From Prolixibacteraceae bacterium (GTDB lineage: Bacteria; Bacteroidota; Bacteroidia; Bacteroidales; Prolixibacteraceae), in the NCBI GenBank assembly GCA_018399395.1, contig JAGYOI010000109.1, forward strand, positions 1 through 5,540: a DNA stretch of 5,540 bases. The letters run 5' to 3'. The notes beneath the pieces were generated by a model. That model did no database searches. It was not told where the DNA came from and was given only the letters and a program-made list of their open reading frames with translations. Positions within the stretch are counted from its first letter, which is position 1. The number at the start of each line of letters is the position of its first letter. The position numbers and the translations under genes are program-made. This document shows, in pieces, positions 1-5,540 of this stretch.

Positions 1-90
1 TCCCAAAAAAACCCAAACAATTGGTAAACCCATTATTAATCCCAACAGAAAAGCTAACATTCCAATAAACATTCCGGACTCCATTATCAT
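1..90 (-). CDS. N-terminus of a hydrophobic membrane protein, cut by the window edge
   Basis: An open frame enters from the left edge on the minus strand. Thirty codons are visible, from an ATG at 90-88, with a second in-frame ATG at 84-82. The peptide begins MIMESGMFIGMLAFLLG and continues LIMGLPIVWVFLG, one long hydrophobic helix broken by a G-L-P motif. A purine/G-rich stretch (AGGGGG) lies just upstream and is spaced better for the second ATG. The G-L-P-I-x-W pattern in a first helix resembles the N-termini of TRAP-transporter large permeases (DctM/YiaN type), but 30 residues cannot settle this, and no DctQ-like small permease precedes it. The first ATG overlaps the stop of the upstream microORF as ATGA. 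It is probably a real gene start; the family is a guess. Confidence 0.45.
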   Translation of the reverse strand, partial: MIMESGMFIGMLAFLLGLIMGLPIVWVFLG

Positions 91-236
91 TTACCCCCTG
101 TCTTGCTATCAATTTTTTGCAATTGATTAATATCTTTTAATATTAATTCAAATATATAGATTAATATAAGAATGATTATAAAAAGTTTTTTTAAGTTGCG
201 TGTTAAGAATCCGCGATAAATATTCAGGCGGCACAT
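87..236 (-). CDS. Possible 49-aa single-helix membrane microprotein (doubtful)
   Basis: An ATG at 236-234 opens 49 codons ending in TGA at 89-87. The frame is +1 relative to the membrane regulator, whose 3' end it overlaps. The product would have a basic N-terminus (residues 8-17, RGFLTRNLKK), one strongly hydrophobic helix (about 18-33, rich in I/L/F/Y) and a charged tail ending KIDSKTGGK, a plausible positive-inside single-pass topology. The stop overlaps the next ATG as ATGA, typical of translationally coupled pairs. Against it, the first 15 or so codons are antiphase to a conserved AraC domain, no ribosome site is visible, and AT-rich DNA readily encodes I/L/Y runs by chance. I recognise no family. 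Confidence 0.22.
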   Translation of the reverse strand: MCRLNIYRGFLTRNLKKLFIIILILIYIFELILKDINQLQKIDSKTGGK

Positions 237-1122
237 TAAGCTGTTTGGCCAGGGTGGCCAGATTAATGTCCTGATAAAGGTGCGGTTTCACTTCATCCAT
301 AAATTTTAAAAGTTTTTGGATGAATTCGTTGTCCTTATTGTCAAGCGTAGGCATTTCATTGTTAATGGTCTTGTTTTGTTTTAAGTTTACAGTTATGTGC
401 TTGTCAGAAAACACATTGCCTTGCCGGTGACCGAAAAAACCAAGAACAATAATATAAACAGCACCTAACATAAAGCTGATTTTATGCATGATGGCAAACG
501 AAGCAAGCGGCCGGAATAGATCAACGAAAAATGCACCATAAATAGCGGTATATGTTATTGCCGACAGGATCATTACAATTTTCAGCCATTGCAAATCGTA
601 ATTTTCTGTATGTGAAAAATAGTTTCGAATTCTGCGGTTATATTTTTGAATAAGTCGGACACTCCATGTAAAATAGCCAAAAACAGAGAGTGTCATCATT
701 ACAATGAAGATAGGGTAGTCGATTTTATTTTTAAACGACTCGGACATAAAAATTTCAATTCGCTCATTCGTTGGGAGCGGATAAAATGTAATGGCGAGAT
801 TTGCAACCATTATTAAAAACGGTAACAGGTGAATCAAATATTTGGTTTTGAACGAAAAGAATTGGCTGGTTAGAGATTTTACATATAACCATAAAGCCGG
901 ACCGTGAAGGAGCAAAAACGGGCTTGAGACCAAAATAAAGGCCGGATATGGAAATCCGTTATTGCGATTATAGATTTCGAGAAAACTGAGGAAGATGTTT
1001 AATCCATTGAGAAGGAAAAACCCCATCAGGATATAATCGGAAACCGTCTTCTTTCTTTTTAGTACCAATAAACCGGCTACTGCAATGGCTTCAAAAACCC
1101 CGAAAAGAATTACCGTTTCCAT
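148..1122 (-). CDS. 7-TM membrane protein with C-terminally truncated AraC-type helix-turn-helix
   Basis: The product is 324 residues. The N-terminal 230 residues hold about seven hydrophobic segments (near 3-21, 30-48, 60-82, 97-115, 136-156, 179-200 and 208-230), including an HGPALWLYVKSLT motif typical of Bacteroidota membrane sensors fused to AraC/XylS DNA-binding domains. A polar linker follows (about 235-262). An AraC-domain start (EFIQKLLKFMDEVKPHLYQD) then leads into the first helix-turn-helix (about 286-307, INLATLAKQLNVPPEYLSRI). A normal AraC domain has a second helix-turn-helix and roughly 50-60 more residues. Here conservation stops at about 315 and the protein ends in NHSYINLYI. 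The protein is therefore probably crippled for DNA binding, although the sensor part is intact. Its ATG shares one base with the aroA stop (TAATG), indicating translational coupling; its ligand and targets cannot be read from sequence. Confidence 0.85.
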   Translation of the reverse strand: METVILFGVFEAIAVAGLLVLKRKKTVSDYILMGFFLLNGLNIFLSFLEIYNRNNGFPYPAFILVSSPFLLLHGPALWLYVKSLTSQFFSFKTKYLIHLLPFLIMVANLAITFYPLPTNERIEIFMSESFKNKIDYPIFIVMMTLSVFGYFTWSVRLIQKYNRRIRNYFSHTENYDLQWLKIVMILSAITYTAIYGAFFVDLFRPLASFAIMHKISFMLGAVYIIVLGFFGHRQGNVFSDKHITVNLKQNKTINNEMPTLDNKDNEFIQKLLKFMDEVKPHLYQDINLATLAKQLNVPPEYLSRILNTQLKKTFYNHSYINLYI

Positions 1123-2366
1123 TATTCTTTTTCTTTTTGAGCTACTTTAAAACCGACACTTTTTAAATCGCCCCAAAACCCGGGGTATGATTTTGTAACA
1201 ACTAAAGGGTCGTTAATTTTTATGTGTTTATTTATTAGTGCTGCCGGGGCAAAAGCCAGTGCCATGCGGTGGTCGTGGTAAGTGTCAATTTCAACTTGGC
1301 TCGCGAACATTGTTTCATCGATGTTACCATTCCATGCCAATTCGCCGTGGGCAGGTTCGGTAAGTTCTGCCCCCATTTTCCCCAGTTCGGTAATGAGCGC
1401 GTGTATGCGGTCGGTTTCTTTTATTTTGAGGGTTTCGAGGCCGCTAAAATGAAACGGGATACCCTTGCACACGCACATTACGGCAAAAGTTTGGGCTATG
1501 TCGGGGTTCTCTACAAAATTTTGCACATAGTTCTCGGGCAGTGAAACTTTCTTTTTCGTTATTCGTACCGAATTGCCTTCCTGCTTTGAAACAATACCAA
1601 AATCTTCGAACCACTTTGCCTGGCTGCAGTCGCCCTGAGGGCTATCGAGTTGCAGCCCGTTGAGTACAAGGTCGGCTTCATCGGCCAGCACGGCCAGTTG
1701 GTACCAGTACGAAGCACCGCTCCAGTCGGCCTCAACGGTATAAGGGATGGGTTTATAATTTTGTTCTTTAATGGTAATCACATTGCCTTCCCATTTGTAT
1801 TCGATGCCAAACTGTGCCATCAGCTTCAGTGTAAGTTCTATGTACGAAGCCGAAGTGATGCGGTTGGTAAGCGTAAGTTCCAGCCCGCCTTCAATGGTGG
1901 GGGCTATCATCAGCAGGGCCGAAATGTACTGGCTGCTGATGCTGCCATCGAGCTCCAGTTTGCCGCCTTTGAGATTCGAGCCCCAAATGTGCAGGGGCGG
2001 ATACCCCGGGTTGTTGATATATTTGATTTTGGCACCCAGCTTGTTCAGCGCATCAACAAGTATTTTGATGGGGCGCTGCTGCATGCGCTCGCTGCCGGTA
2101 ATTTCCCATTTACCAACAATTTTCGACAAAAATGCAGTGAGAAAACGCATGGCTGTTCCGGCATGGCCAATGTCGAACTTGTCGGTGTTCGAGTTGAGTA
2201 CCTGTTCCATTACGCTGGTATCGTCGCTATTGCTCAGGTTTTGCACCGGAAACGGACTGTATGCCAGCGCATTGATAACAAGCACCCGGTTGCTGATGCT
2301 TTTTGATGTGGGTAAAGTGATTTCGCCTGTAAGCGATTTTGTTGTGGGTTGTATGGTGTATTGCAT
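1122..2366 (-). CDS. aroA: 3-phosphoshikimate 1-carboxyvinyltransferase (EPSP synthase)
   Basis: This cytoplasmic enzyme transfers the enolpyruvyl group of PEP to shikimate-3-phosphate, step six of the shikimate pathway. I chose the ATG at 2366-2364 (414 residues, normal for the family). An upstream in-frame TTG at 2381 falls inside the promoter box, and a GAGG lies nine bases before the ATG. Visible motifs are the LPTSKSISNR substrate loop (18-27, with K22, S23 and R27), GHAGTAMRFL (67-76), GSERMQQRPI (91-100), DGSISSQYISALL (140-152), KETDRI (316-321) and TYHDHRMA (362-369), ending KSYPGFWGDL. Together these show a complete, probably active enzyme. The residue after MR is Phe75, where E. 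coli AroA has Pro101. It lies downstream of hicA (57-bp gap) with its own promoter, and aroB lies further upstream, so two pathway genes flank the toxin-antitoxin pair. Confidence 0.97.
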   Translation of the reverse strand: MQYTIQPTTKSLTGEITLPTSKSISNRVLVINALAYSPFPVQNLSNSDDTSVMEQVLNSNTDKFDIGHAGTAMRFLTAFLSKIVGKWEITGSERMQQRPIKILVDALNKLGAKIKYINNPGYPPLHIWGSNLKGGKLELDGSISSQYISALLMIAPTIEGGLELTLTNRITSASYIELTLKLMAQFGIEYKWEGNVITIKEQNYKPIPYTVEADWSGASYWYQLAVLADEADLVLNGLQLDSPQGDCSQAKWFEDFGIVSKQEGNSVRITKKKVSLPENYVQNFVENPDIAQTFAVMCVCKGIPFHFSGLETLKIKETDRIHALITELGKMGAELTEPAHGELAWNGNIDETMFASQVEIDTYHDHRMALAFAPAALINKHIKINDPLVVTKSYPGFWGDLKSVGFKVAQKEKE

Positions 2367-2378
2367 ATTATTTTTCCT

Positions 2379-2386
2379 CAAAGTTA
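2379..2386 (-). promoter_or_regulatory. Bacteroidota-type -7 box for aroA (TAACTTTG)
   Basis: Read on the minus strand the box is TAACTTTG, an exact match to the Bacteroidota -7 consensus TAnnTTTG. Twelve bases separate it from the aroA ATG, so the leader would be very short. I see no clean -33 TTTG at the expected 19-21 bp spacing. The box forms one end of a palindrome AAAGTT-ACAA-AACTTT (2380-2395) that recurs upstream of hicB. Promoter function is inferred from the match and position. Confidence 0.6.
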
Positions 2387-2404
2387 CAAAACTTTAGCTG
2401 GTCA
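2379..2404. repeat. Direct repeat, copy 1 (between hicA and aroA)
   Basis: These 26 bp match 2901-2926 at 24 of 26 positions. The first 18 (CAAAGTTACAAAACTTTA) are identical, then two differ (GC versus TT), then TGGTCA is identical. On the minus strand this copy reads TGACCAGCTAAAG at its upstream end, which resembles the aroB tail (ACC AAA TAA) with the lysine codon changed. The downstream purine-rich leader is also partly similar to that of the other copy. Confidence 0.85.
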
Positions 2405-2423
2405 ATTATTTAAATAAACAAGT

Positions 2424-2666
2424 CTAAAAGAGATATTCTAGTACTTCTTCTTTGGTCATTTTGTGGTGTATGGCAATATCATTAATAATTTTTGACAGGG
2501 TGCCAATTTTTAATGGATTGTGCATGGGTATTGTAATGCTATGTTTGCCATTTTTGTCCGTAATCAAACGGGCATGGCTTCCTACCTGTCTGTTTTTTGA
2601 ATAACCAAGTTTTGCAAGTAACTTAATGAATTGTTCGCCTGATAAGTTTCGAGGGACTTTTTTCAT
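2424..2666 (-). CDS. hicA: HicA-family toxin (mRNA interferase)
   Basis: An 80-residue protein of the HicA/YcfA family: small double-stranded-RNA-binding-fold toxins that cleave mRNA and are neutralised by HicB. Family hallmarks are the N-terminal (R)xLSGEQFIKLLAKLGY helix (6-22), the RQVGSHARL strand with the catalytic-type histidine H31 in the G-S-H motif, ITIPMHNPLKIGTL (44-57), and a C-terminal helix with TKEEVLEYL. Nothing is missing, so it should be an active toxin. It starts at ATG 2666-2664, 13 bp after the stop of hicB. The toxin therefore follows the antitoxin, the reverse of the classical E. coli hicAB order but frequent for this short-HicB subgroup. The cassette looks more AT-rich by eye than the aro genes on either side. 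No terminator is visible after it. Confidence 0.9.
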   Translation of the reverse strand: MKKVPRNLSGEQFIKLLAKLGYSKNRQVGSHARLITDKNGKHSITIPMHNPLKIGTLSKIINDIAIHHKMTKEEVLEYLF

Positions 2667-2679
2667 ATCCGGTCAAATT

Positions 2680-2883
2680 TTATGCTGCAAAAATTTCTTC
2701 TTTAATGAAATGCAAGCGTACAAGCTTTGGCGCATTTTCATCAAAGTGACACTGGATTGCTTCCCTGATATTATCCTTTAATTCTTCTACCGAATCGGCT
2801 TCTGTAAAAATTGAGTGACCTAATGCTTGAGCTTCGTAGCCACCTTCGTCTGATTCGTTTACTACAAAAATAATCTCGTTCAT
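2680..2883 (-). CDS. hicB: HicB-family antitoxin, short form without a DNA-binding domain
   Basis: A 67-residue protein that should bind and inhibit the adjacent HicA toxin. It shows the small HicB fold: a first strand (NEIIFVV), the DEGGYEAQALG turn (12-22), SIFTEADSVEELKDNIREAI (24-43) forming the helix, and PKLVRLHFIKEEI (52-64) as the last strand. Such short proteins are sometimes mislabelled 2-oxoisovalerate dehydrogenase in databases; no enzyme domain is present. It lacks the C-terminal ribbon-helix-helix or HTH domain of longer HicB proteins, so autoregulation by direct DNA binding would need another mode. I chose ATG 2883-2881 because the in-frame GTG at 2901 lies on the promoter box. 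The gene begins 32 bp after the aroB stop. Confidence 0.85.
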   Translation of the reverse strand: MNEIIFVVNESDEGGYEAQALGHSIFTEADSVEELKDNIREAIQCHFDENAPKLVRLHFIKEEIFAA

Positions 2884-2900
2884 ATCAAATACTTTTTTCA

Positions 2901-2908
2901 CAAAGTTA
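2901..2908 (-). promoter_or_regulatory. Bacteroidota-type -7 box for hicBA (TAACTTTG)
   Basis: On the minus strand this reads TAACTTTG, fitting TAnnTTTG, and lies 17 bases before the chosen hicB ATG. It sits in the short aroB-hicB gap, so hicBA can be transcribed separately from aroB. It shares the palindrome AAAGTT-ACAA-AACTTT (2902-2917) with the aroA promoter. That inverted repeat is a candidate operator, although it may merely reflect a conserved promoter. No clean -33 box was found. Confidence 0.6.
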
Positions 2909-2926
2909 CAAAACTTTATTTGGTCA
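2901..2926. repeat. Direct repeat, copy 2 (aroB tail and hicBA promoter)
   Basis: This is the partner of 2379-2404 at an offset of 522 bp, 24 of 26 identical. It covers the last codons and stop of aroB (minus strand ACC AAA TAA) and the hicBA -7 box. Together the two copies bracket the complete hicBA cassette. Confidence 0.85.
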
Positions 2927-3986
2927 TTCCACTGTAATAGTCCAATGCTTCAATAATCAGTTCTTTTTCACAATTCACGTTGATTTCAACTTTACCAATT
3001 TCGGGTATCAACGTGAAATTAATGCGGCCGGCTTCGTTCTTTTTGTCTTTGGTCATTTTAAGGTAAAGGGCTTCGTAGTCGCTTTTCGCGATACTAAATG
3101 GACCGTAAGTGTCAATTATCCATTGGGAGATTTGTTCTACCTGTTCCATTGGCAGCCCCACTTTTTTGGCCGATAAATATAGTTCAACAATAATTCCGTA
3201 AGCCACGGCATGGCCATGTAAAATTGGGCGCCCCTGGTGCAGGGCCATACTCTCGAAGGCGTGTCCAACAGTGTGCCCCAGGTTCAATGCCTTGCGGATG
3301 TTTTGCTCGGTGGGGTCGTTTACCACAAAATGTTCTTTAATGGCAACCGAGCGGGCAATCATGCCGTTGAGGGTTTCGTAATCAATGTTTTCGGTATCAA
3401 AGGCCAGGCACTCGTCCCAATGCGCTTTGCTGTGAATAAGCCCGTGTTTGAGCATTTCGGCATAGCCCGACAGAAAATTGGCCTTGTCAAGCGTTTTAAG
3501 GAAGCGGCTGGCAATAATAACCGTTTGCGGTTGGTTAAACACACCAATCTCATTTTTGAGCCCGTTAAAGTTGATGCCGGTTTTTCCGCCCACCGAGGCA
3601 TCAACTTGCGATAAAAGGGTAGTGGGAATGTTCACAAAATGCAACCCGCGTTTAAAGCACGATGCTGCAAAGCCACACAGGTCGCTCAGCATGCCACCGC
3701 CCAGGTTAATGAGCAACGATTTGCGGTCGGCACCGTTTTCTTCCAGGAAGTTCCAAACCGCTACTACCGATTCAAGGTTTTTATGGTCTTCGCCACTTTT
3801 TAGTTCCAATACTTGTATGCTTTTAAAAAAATCGTACTGCTGCAATTCGGGCAGACAAAACCCGCGGGTGTGCTCGTCAACCACTACATAAACCTTTCCT
3901 TCAGGATATTTTTCAATAATGCTTCCCAACTCTTTTTCAAGCCGGTTTGTTACGCGTATGTCGTTTTTAAATTGTGGAATCTCCAT
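2916..3986 (-). CDS. aroB: 3-dehydroquinate synthase
   Basis: A 356-residue cytoplasmic enzyme converting DAHP to 3-dehydroquinate, step two of the shikimate pathway, using NAD+ and a divalent metal. Visible are the nucleotide-binding GGGMLSD (96-102), IPTTLLSQVDASVGGKTG (120-137), GYAEMLKHGLI (174-184, with metal ligand E177 and active-site K180), NLGHTVGHAFE (235-245, with metal ligand H238 and catalytic H242), ILHGHAVAYG (255-264, with metal ligand H257) and a KDKKNEAGRI stretch near the C-terminus. Ligand roles are by analogy to characterised dehydroquinate synthases. Length is typical of the family and the domain order is complete. The start is the ATG at 3986-3984, preceded by a possible -7 box. 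Its last codons lie inside the direct repeat that borders hicBA; the duplication did not disrupt the reading frame. Confidence 0.97.
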   Translation of the reverse strand: MEIPQFKNDIRVTNRLEKELGSIIEKYPEGKVYVVVDEHTRGFCLPELQQYDFFKSIQVLELKSGEDHKNLESVVAVWNFLEENGADRKSLLINLGGGMLSDLCGFAASCFKRGLHFVNIPTTLLSQVDASVGGKTGINFNGLKNEIGVFNQPQTVIIASRFLKTLDKANFLSGYAEMLKHGLIHSKAHWDECLAFDTENIDYETLNGMIARSVAIKEHFVVNDPTEQNIRKALNLGHTVGHAFESMALHQGRPILHGHAVAYGIIVELYLSAKKVGLPMEQVEQISQWIIDTYGPFSIAKSDYEALYLKMTKDKKNEAGRINFTLIPEIGKVEINVNCEKELIIEALDYYSGMTK

Positions 3987-4008
3987 TTTTCGATTATTTT
4001 TATGATTT

Positions 4009-4016
4009 CAAAAATA
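4009..4016 (-). promoter_or_regulatory. Possible -7 box for aroB (TATTTTTG)
   Basis: The minus strand reads TATTTTTG, matching TAnnTTTG, 22 bases before the aroB ATG within the 65-bp divergent gap (3987-4051). No -33 box is recognisable, and the region is AT-rich, so a chance match is possible. For the rightward gene the best I see is a one-mismatch AATATTTG about 26 bases before its ATG. Confidence 0.35.
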
Positions 4017-4051
4017 TAAATATTTGTAACGCACCGGAATATAATTGACAT

Positions 4052-4540
4052 ATGAATCCGAAAGAAAACATAAATTTCATTTTTCAGTTGAACAATAAAG
4101 GTCGCTCGGGAATTTTTTTTATCCTGTTTATTTTGAGTGGAATTGTATTTCTCGGTCTGGCATTTTTGTTTGTTGCTACCAATAAAACCTACGAGTTAAT
4201 TGCCACTATTCTAATTGCAGTTGGTTATTTTATCCTGTTTCATAAAATTAAGCCCTCGTTTTTCGAAATGCTGGTCACTGAACGTTATTTGCAAGTCAAT
4301 TTTTACTCGGTATCGAGCACAGTTCGAAACTATCAGTCGATAGAGATGGAGCTGCATCATTTGGTAGGGTTTCAGGTTAAGCAAAGTATCTTGGGCCTGA
4401 AAAAAACACTCACCCTGTCGGTGCAATCGAAATATGGCATTGCCGATTATCCTCCAATTTCTGTTTCAATATTGAAGAAAAATGAAATTGAACAAGTAGT
4501 ACATGTTTTAAATAAGATACTCGAAGAAAATAAAAAATAA
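4052..4540 (+). CDS. Two-helix membrane protein of unknown function
   Basis: A 162-residue protein that I do not recognise. A polar N-terminus (1-19) precedes two hydrophobic segments forming a hairpin (about 21-42, GIFFILFILSGIVFLGLAFL; and about 48-63, ELIATILIAVGYFILF). A soluble C-terminal domain (about 68-162) follows, alternating short strands (RYLQVNFYSV, MELHHLVGFQVKQ, KKTLTLSVQ) and ending in a helix (KNEIEQVVHVLNKILEENKK). That arrangement recalls small bacterial proteins with a membrane hairpin and a PH-like domain, but this is a shape impression, not a sequence match. It is transcribed divergently from aroB and ends 19 bp before dprA, so the two are probably one operon. Both ends are clear: ATG start at 4052 and TAA at 4538-4540. 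Confidence 0.75.
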   Translation: MNPKENINFIFQLNNKGRSGIFFILFILSGIVFLGLAFLFVATNKTYELIATILIAVGYFILFHKIKPSFFEMLVTERYLQVNFYSVSSTVRNYQSIEMELHHLVGFQVKQSILGLKKTLTLSVQSKYGIADYPPISVSILKKNEIEQVVHVLNKILEENKK

Positions 4541-4559
4541 ACCCTAAAACCGCTTATAA

Positions 4560-5540
4560 ATGTCGTCCCCTCTGATTTACCAAATAGCACTGTCGCTTTT
4601 TAACGGAATTGGTTCGGTTAATGCACGCCGGCTGGTTGCCTACATGGGCAGCCTCGAAGCCGTTTTCGAATCGTCGAAAAAGCAATTTAAGGAAATCCCC
4701 GGTATTGGGTCAGCGTTGTTAAATATTGTCGTTAATAACCGTGATGAAGTTCTTAAAAGGGCTGAGGCCGAAATCAAATTTGTTGAGAAGCACAGGTTAA
4801 AAACTTTCTTTTATCTCGATAAAAATTACCCGCGCCGTTTGGCCCAGTGTGTCGATTCGCCGGTAATGATGTATATGAAAGGCGATGTAAACCTCGATAG
4901 TTCGCGAATTATCAGTGTTGTAGGAACCCGTAAAGCTACCGAATATGGGCGCGAACGTACTCAGGAATTAATATCAGGACTGGCAGCCCAAGGGGTGAAG
5001 GCACTAGTGGTTAGCGGTCTGGCTTTTGGTATTGATGTTAGCGCGCACAAGTCGGCCATAAAATCGGGCTTGCACACGCTTGGTGTTGTAGGGCATGGCC
5101 TTGACAAGATGTACCCGGCTGAACATGCAAAAATTGCGCGGGAAATTGTTCATGAAAATGGTGGTTTGCTATCTGATTTTCCTTCGAACCACAGGATCGA
5201 CCCGGGTAATTTCCTGCGTCGAAACCGTATCATTGCCGGTTTGGCCGATTGTACTATCGTGGTTGAATCGGCAGCCAAAGGAGGGGCATTGGTCACCTCC
5301 GATATTGCCAATTCATATAACCGCGATGTGTTTGCCTATCCGGGACGTACAACCGATGAATATTCTGCCGGTTGCAATGCGATGATTAAAAACAACAAAG
5401 CTGCATTAATTGAATCAAGTTCCGATTTAATCGCTTTTATGGGCTGGGAAGCGCAAAAAGAACCCATTCAACAACCCTTGCTAATAGAACTCGATGAAGA
5501 TGAAACAGATGAAGTTATACCAGGTTTAAAATTCGATAGA
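4560..5540 (+). CDS. dprA: DNA-processing protein DprA, 3' end outside the window
   Basis: DprA (Smf) binds single-stranded DNA entering during natural transformation and helps load RecA; in species with no known competence it is still widely kept. The ATG at 4560 directly follows an in-frame TAA, which fixes the start. 327 codons are open to the right edge. Residues about 8-60 hold a helix-hairpin-helix-like region (GIGSVNARRL, EIPGIGSALL). The Rossmann-like core shows SVVGTRKATEYG (119-130), SGLAFGIDVSAHKSA (152-166), LGVVGHGLDKMYP, the DNA-binding FLRRNRIIAGL (218-228), VVESAAKGGALVTSD (234-248) and VFAYPGR ending at 263. The DEYSAGCNAMIKNNKAALI segment is typical of Bacteroidota members. 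The tail would carry the winged-helix domain, only the linker of which is visible. No defect is seen. Confidence 0.95.
   Translation, partial: MSSPLIYQIALSLFNGIGSVNARRLVAYMGSLEAVFESSKKQFKEIPGIGSALLNIVVNNRDEVLKRAEAEIKFVEKHRLKTFFYLDKNYPRRLAQCVDSPVMMYMKGDVNLDSSRIISVVGTRKATEYGRERTQELISGLAAQGVKALVVSGLAFGIDVSAHKSAIKSGLHTLGVVGHGLDKMYPAEHAKIAREIVHENGGLLSDFPSNHRIDPGNFLRRNRIIAGLADCTIVVESAAKGGALVTSDIANSYNRDVFAYPGRTTDEYSAGCNAMIKNNKAALIESSSDLIAFMGWEAQKEPIQQPLLIELDEDETDEVIPGLKFDR

Noticed and set aside
123..151. Hairpin-like inverted repeat ATTAATAT-N6-ATATTAAT at the end of the regulator
   Set aside because: The stem is almost pure A/T with no G+C and no following U tract, so it is too weak to call an intrinsic terminator; AT-rich DNA gives such repeats by chance.
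1650..2397. Two long plus-strand open frames (1650-2306 and 1771-2397) opposite aroA
   Set aside because: They are antisense to a complete, motif-confirmed aroA, have no recognisable domain and read as low-likelihood composition; they are frame shadows.
2367..2423. A terminator between hicA and aroA
   Set aside because: No GC-rich stem with a T-run was found in this 57-bp gap; only the promoter box and repeat copy are visible.
2379..2926. Calling the hicBA block an insertion sequence or integron cassette
   Set aside because: No transposase, integrase, terminal inverted repeats or att site is visible; only the direct repeats support insertion, so it is reported as a hypothesis.
3237..3891. 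Plus-strand and alternate minus-strand open frames within aroB
   Set aside because: They lie wholly inside aroB, whose catalytic motifs fix the true frame, and show no family features.
5095..5385. A 96-codon plus-strand frame inside dprA
   Set aside because: It overlaps the conserved DprA core in another frame and has no start signal or domain of its own.

Overview
The window looks like a chromosomal segment from a member of the Bacteroidota, probably class Bacteroidia, with a Marinilabiliales/Prolixibacteraceae-like flavour. The evidence is mixed. Two intergenic regions carry a Bacteroidota-type -7 promoter box (TAnnTTTG, here TAACTTTG). Most starts lack a strong Shine-Dalgarno sequence. 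The 7-TM/AraC regulator belongs to a family common in this phylum, and the AroA and DprA motifs are of the Bacteroidota type. The species assignment is inference only.

Layout. Positions 4009 down to 1 read leftward: aroB (3-dehydroquinate synthase), a two-gene hicB-hicA toxin-antitoxin cassette with the antitoxin first, aroA (EPSP synthase), a 7-TM membrane regulator whose AraC-type DNA-binding domain is cut short, a doubtful 49-codon membrane microORF, and the first 30 codons of a hydrophobic protein that runs off the left edge. From about 4050 the strand switches. A two-helix membrane protein of unknown function is followed 19 bp later by dprA, which runs off the right edge after 327 codons. 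No stretch over 300 bases lacks a gene, and no RNA gene, CRISPR array or transposase was seen.

How it works together. AroB (step 2) and AroA (step 6) act in the shikimate pathway to chorismate and aromatic amino acids. The regulator overlaps aroA by one base (TAATG), so it is probably translated from the same message. DprA loads RecA onto incoming single-stranded DNA during transformation, and the small membrane protein beside it is probably co-transcribed.

The most interesting point is the junctions of hicBA. The cassette lies between aroB and aroA and is bracketed by 26-bp near-identical direct repeats (24/26) that include the tail of aroB (ACC-AAA-TAA, degraded to ACC-AGC-TAA in the copy before aroA) and a complete -7 promoter box containing the palindrome AAAGTT-N4-AACTTT. 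This suggests that the cassette inserted into, or duplicated, an ancestral aroB-aroA junction, leaving toxin operon and aroA with the same promoter sequence. A second notable point is the decayed 3' end of the membrane regulator, where its reading frame runs into AT-rich DNA and an overlapping microORF.
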